Below, piece after piece: positions 61,621 through 64,000 of a DNA stretch of 64,000 bases; the first letter of the stretch is position 1, and every line of letters starts with the position of its first letter. Both the position numbers and the translations under genes were made by a program. The notes under the pieces are model-generated. The model had not been told where the DNA came from. It saw nothing but the letters and a program-made list of their open reading frames with translations, and searched no databases. Source of the stretch: Neobacillus sp. FSL H8-0543 (GTDB lineage: Bacteria > Bacillota > Bacilli > Bacillales > Cytobacillaceae); NCBI RefSeq assembly GCF_038592905.1, contig NZ_CP151943.1, positions 4,414,501-4,478,500 on the forward strand, in the 5' to 3' direction.

Positions 61621-62550
61621 ATGAAGATAGGTGTAGCAGGTACAGGTGCTGTTGGTGGCTATTTTGGAGGTCTATTAAAGGAATCTGGAAATGAAGTAGT
61701 TTTTTTCGTACGAGGTGACAACCTTAAAACCTTTCATAAAAAAGGGTTAACGATTGAAAGTGAAGCAGGGAAAATTACGATAGACGGTATTTTTTCAAAC
61801 AGTTATCAGTCATTTTCAGATATAGACCTTCTGCTGTTTTGTGTGAAGTCGACAGCTACTACTGAAGTCGCCACCAACATACTCCCATACTTGAAGAAGG
61901 ATTGCTTAATTCTTACGCTCCAAAATGGTGTTGACAATGAAGAGATTCTCGCTGCGATTCTCGGTCGCCATAGAATATTATCTGCCGCTACTTACCTTCA
62001 AGCAAGTGTAGAAGACATTGGCGTGGTTAAACAAATTGGTGTTCCACCAAGGCTAGTCCTTGGTGCACTTGATCCAAGTTTAGTAGAAAAAGTAACTCAT
62101 ATTTCAACCCTATTTAATAACTCAAACATTGTAACCTTCCCATCTAGTAATATACTTGTGATTAAATGGAAAAAATTGCTCTGGAATGTCACATTTAATC
62201 CCCTAACTGCAATTATTGAATCGAATATCGGGACGATTTTTGATGATGATGCTTTAAAACCTATAGCTATTCGAATCTGTAAAGAGGCTATGGCCGTTGC
62301 CAGAAAATTAGGGTTTGAGATTGAAGAAAATTTTCACGAAACGATTATCAAACAGGGACAGTTTGCGAGAAATCATCAAACCTCCATGCTTCAGGATAAG
62401 CTGAACGGAAAAGCCATGGAGCTTGAATCAATCTGCGGATATATTGTGAAAGCAGGAAAACAAGTAAATGTCGATACACCAGTCCTTGAAACCATTTACC
62501 ATTTATTAATCTATCAGGACAAAAAAAGAACCCAAGGTGTTGAGCGATGA
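61621..62550 (+). CDS. Ketopantoate reductase-family protein (PanE/ApbA-like)
   Basis: 309 residues. The N-terminal IGVAGTGAVGGYFGG is the NADP-binding motif; LTLQNGVDNEE and KWKKLLWNVTFNPL (Lys, Asn) are the active-site regions. True PanE makes pantoate, but the family also serves 2-hydroxyacid metabolism. In a CoA-catabolism cluster the second is as likely. GGAGG lies before the ATG. Confidence 0.9.
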   Translation: MKIGVAGTGAVGGYFGGLLKESGNEVVFFVRGDNLKTFHKKGLTIESEAGKITIDGIFSNSYQSFSDIDLLLFCVKSTATTEVATNILPYLKKDCLILTLQNGVDNEEILAAILGRHRILSAATYLQASVEDIGVVKQIGVPPRLVLGALDPSLVEKVTHISTLFNNSNIVTFPSSNILVIKWKKLLWNVTFNPLTAIIESNIGTIFDDDALKPIAIRICKEAMAVARKLGFEIEENFHETIIKQGQFARNHQTSMLQDKLNGKAMELESICGYIVKAGKQVNVDTPVLETIYHLLIYQDKKRTQGVER

Positions 62551-62669
62551 ACTTTGAATTCGATAAAGACATGCCTCACAATTGGACCTTGAGTACAGCT
62601 AAAACGATTCATTATTTAGGCTCTTTTCTCAAACTTTGTTGCTTTATAGATCGGAATAATTGTATTTAA
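62547..62669 (+). CDS. Possible small or vestigial gene, 40 residues
   Basis: Starts at an ATG overlapping the preceding stop (ATGA): MNFEFDKDMPHNWTLSTAKT, ending LCCFIDRNNCI. No family recognised; the abrupt end and lack of its own ribosome site suggest a remnant of a deleted gene rather than a functional product. Confidence 0.3.
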   Translation: MNFEFDKDMPHNWTLSTAKTIHYLGSFLKLCCFIDRNNCI

Positions 62670-62824
62670 AGCTATTTTCATTTTATAAAGCTAATTTCTT
62701 TAGAGAAAAGAGCTGCAAACTATAATTGAAGTGCCAAATAGCTATTTAAACGTAAAAACCGGCTTTTGGGTTTTTACAACAATCTTTACGAAAAGAGCCA
62801 TTATACATTAAGGGGAAGATGCTT

Positions 62825-64000
62825 GTGAGCGATATTGTCATATTAAGTGCTGTACGGACACCAGTGGGGAGATATGGTGGGGCCTTAAAGGGTTTTAATT
62901 CAGGGCAGCTTGCGGAATTAGTGATTAAGGAAGCGATCAAAAGGGCTGGGATTACAGCTGGTCAAGTAGATGAAGTGATTTTAGGGGAAGTCAGACAATC
63001 CACACAATCATCCAATGTTGCTCGTGTGGCGGCATTAATGGCAGGTGTACCTGAGACAGCACCTGCGTTCACTGTCAACAGACTGTGCGCATCAGGGTTG
63101 CAAGCTGTTGCCTCTGGAGCCCAGCAAATTATTAGCAGGCAGTCAAATATAGTCGTTGCCGGGGGAACAGAAAGCATGAGCAATGCCCCTATATATTTAC
63201 GAAACTCACGTTTTGGCGGGGATAATCTGAAGCTTGTCGATTCCAACACTGAAGTTGGGCAGCAGCCGCAAGGGGGTTATGGAAGTCAGCTCGGTATGGG
63301 GATCACGGCCGAAAATGTTGCTGAAAGGTATGGGATTTCACGTGAAGATCAAGATATTTTTGCCCTGGAAAGTCAGCGTTGTGCTGCTAGGGCAATTGAA
63401 AATAAACGCTTTGCTGATGAAATTGTCCCGATTGAAGTAAAAGAGAAACGGAGTTCATTTCTTTTTACAGAAGATGAACATCCAAGACCCGAAACAACGA
63501 TCGCTGGCCTATCTAAACTTCGCCCCGTTTTTAAAGATAACGGCACCGTAACAGCCGGAAATGCCTGTGGACGAAATGATGGAGCGGCTGCTATCGTGTT
63601 AACTTCTGCTAGCCATGCTAATGAATTAGGAATAAGACCGATGGCGAGAATCGTGGATTGGGCAGCAGTTGGAGTATCACCAGAAGTGATGGGGATCGGT
63701 CCTGTTCCTGCGGTGAAAAAGTTACTTGAGCGAACAGATCTTACACTCGATGACATTGATTTATTTGAATTAAATGAAGCGTTTGCTTCGCAGGCACTTG
63801 CGGTAATTCGTGAATTAAATCTAGATAGTGAAAAGGTTAATGTCAACGGGGGTGCCATCGCACTTGGACATCCCCTGGGAGCAACAGGGGCAAAAATCTT
63901 AACAACATTAATCTATGAACTAGCCCGGCGACAGAAAACAAGGGGGATTGCCACCCTTTGTGTTGGTGGAGGCCAGGGAATGGCCATAATGGTTGAGAGA
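62825..64000 (+). CDS. Acetyl-CoA acetyltransferase / thiolase (3' end beyond window)
   Basis: 392 residues visible from GTG 62825 ([19 protein letters not shown]), which has AAGGGG 9 bases upstream; ATG 62819 is too close. The nucleophile is Cys88 in [26 protein letters not shown] carries the catalytic His, and [10 protein letters not shown] the second Cys. No stop occurs before base 64000, but only the last few codons can be missing. It cleaves 3-ketoacyl-CoA, completing beta-oxidation-like steps of the cluster. Confidence 0.95.
   Translation, partial: MSDIVILSAVRTPVGRYGGALKGFNSGQLAELVIKEAIKRAGITAGQVDEVILGEVRQSTQSSNVARVAALMAGVPETAPAFTVNRLCASGLQAVASGAQQIISRQSNIVVAGGTESMSNAPIYLRNSRFGGDNLKLVDSNTEVGQQPQGGYGSQLGMGITAENVAERYGISREDQDIFALESQRCAARAIENKRFADEIVPIEVKEKRSSFLFTEDEHPRPETTIAGLSKLRPVFKDNGTVTAGNACGRNDGAAAIVLTSASHANELGIRPMARIVDWAAVGVSPEVMGIGPVPAVKKLLERTDLTLDDIDLFELNEAFASQALAVIRELNLDSEKVNVNGGAIALGHPLGATGAKILTTLIYELARRQKTRGIATLCVGGGQGMAIMVER

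Noticed and set aside
63373..63858. 161-codon minus-strand ORF
   Set aside because: It lies antisense to the thiolase gene, whose conserved motifs and open frame are clear.

Overview
The window looks like chromosome of an endospore-forming, low-GC Bacillaceae (Bacillus/Neobacillus-like). The reasons are AT-rich DNA, AGGAGG-type ribosome sites with frequent TTG/GTG starts, a GerA-family germination operon, sigma-W- and sigma-B-type promoters, Rex boxes, and T-box, FMN, cobalamin and yybP-ykoY leader RNAs. No tRNA, rRNA, CRISPR array or intact insertion sequence was seen. All assignments come from reading the sequence; no database search was run.

Layout. 0-11 kb: 3' part of selB; a TerD/TerB-like stress protein behind a sigma-W-type promoter; an SGNH hydrolase; a sigma factor next to a ClpP paralogue; a MarR regulator with an MMPL/RND exporter behind a promoter-overlapping operator; a membrane-anchored cupredoxin. 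11-19 kb: T-box-controlled short prolyl-tRNA synthetase, flavohemoglobin, a TerF-like vWA protein, DegV, and an SGNH-hydrolase/ABC-exporter operon. 19-31 kb: type II NADH dehydrogenase with two Rex boxes, a secreted charged protein, M42 peptidase, CorA, a radical SAM/SPASM protein with a His-rich N-terminus, TVP38, GNAT, a YnfA-family gene between two identical 50-bp direct repeats, hemolysin III, and a class B PBP. 31-37 kb: SPFH protein behind a sigma-W-type promoter, riboswitch-controlled TerC, a CNNM/CBS protein with an unusual start region, a HesB-like protein, HAD phosphatase, cold-shock protein, YwbE.

37-47 kb holds two vitamin modules. An FMN riboswitch precedes ribD-ribE-ribB-ribH, in which ribB lacks the usual GTP cyclohydrolase II half. 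A cobalamin riboswitch precedes a complete uptake operon: a sortase-anchored protein built like a rearranged transcobalamin, a DUF4430 lipoprotein, EcfT, a fused double EcfA ATPase, and an S component.

47-64 kb: a NERD protein, then a 0.72-kb array of fourteen 52-bp tandem repeats between convergent genes, a class A PBP, a lone holin, a gerA-gerC-gerB type operon, a PAS histidine kinase, and a CoA-linked catabolic cluster (acyl-CoA dehydrogenase, SDR, two MaoC proteins, class II aldolase, ketopantoate-reductase-like enzyme, thiolase) behind a TetR-type palindrome.

The most unusual items are the 52-bp array with a lone relative after selB, the transcobalamin-like surface protein, the hairpin between Shine-Dalgarno and TTG start of the CNNM/CBS gene, the single-domain RibB, the repeat-flanked YnfA gene, and three copies of a dispersed palindromic repeat.
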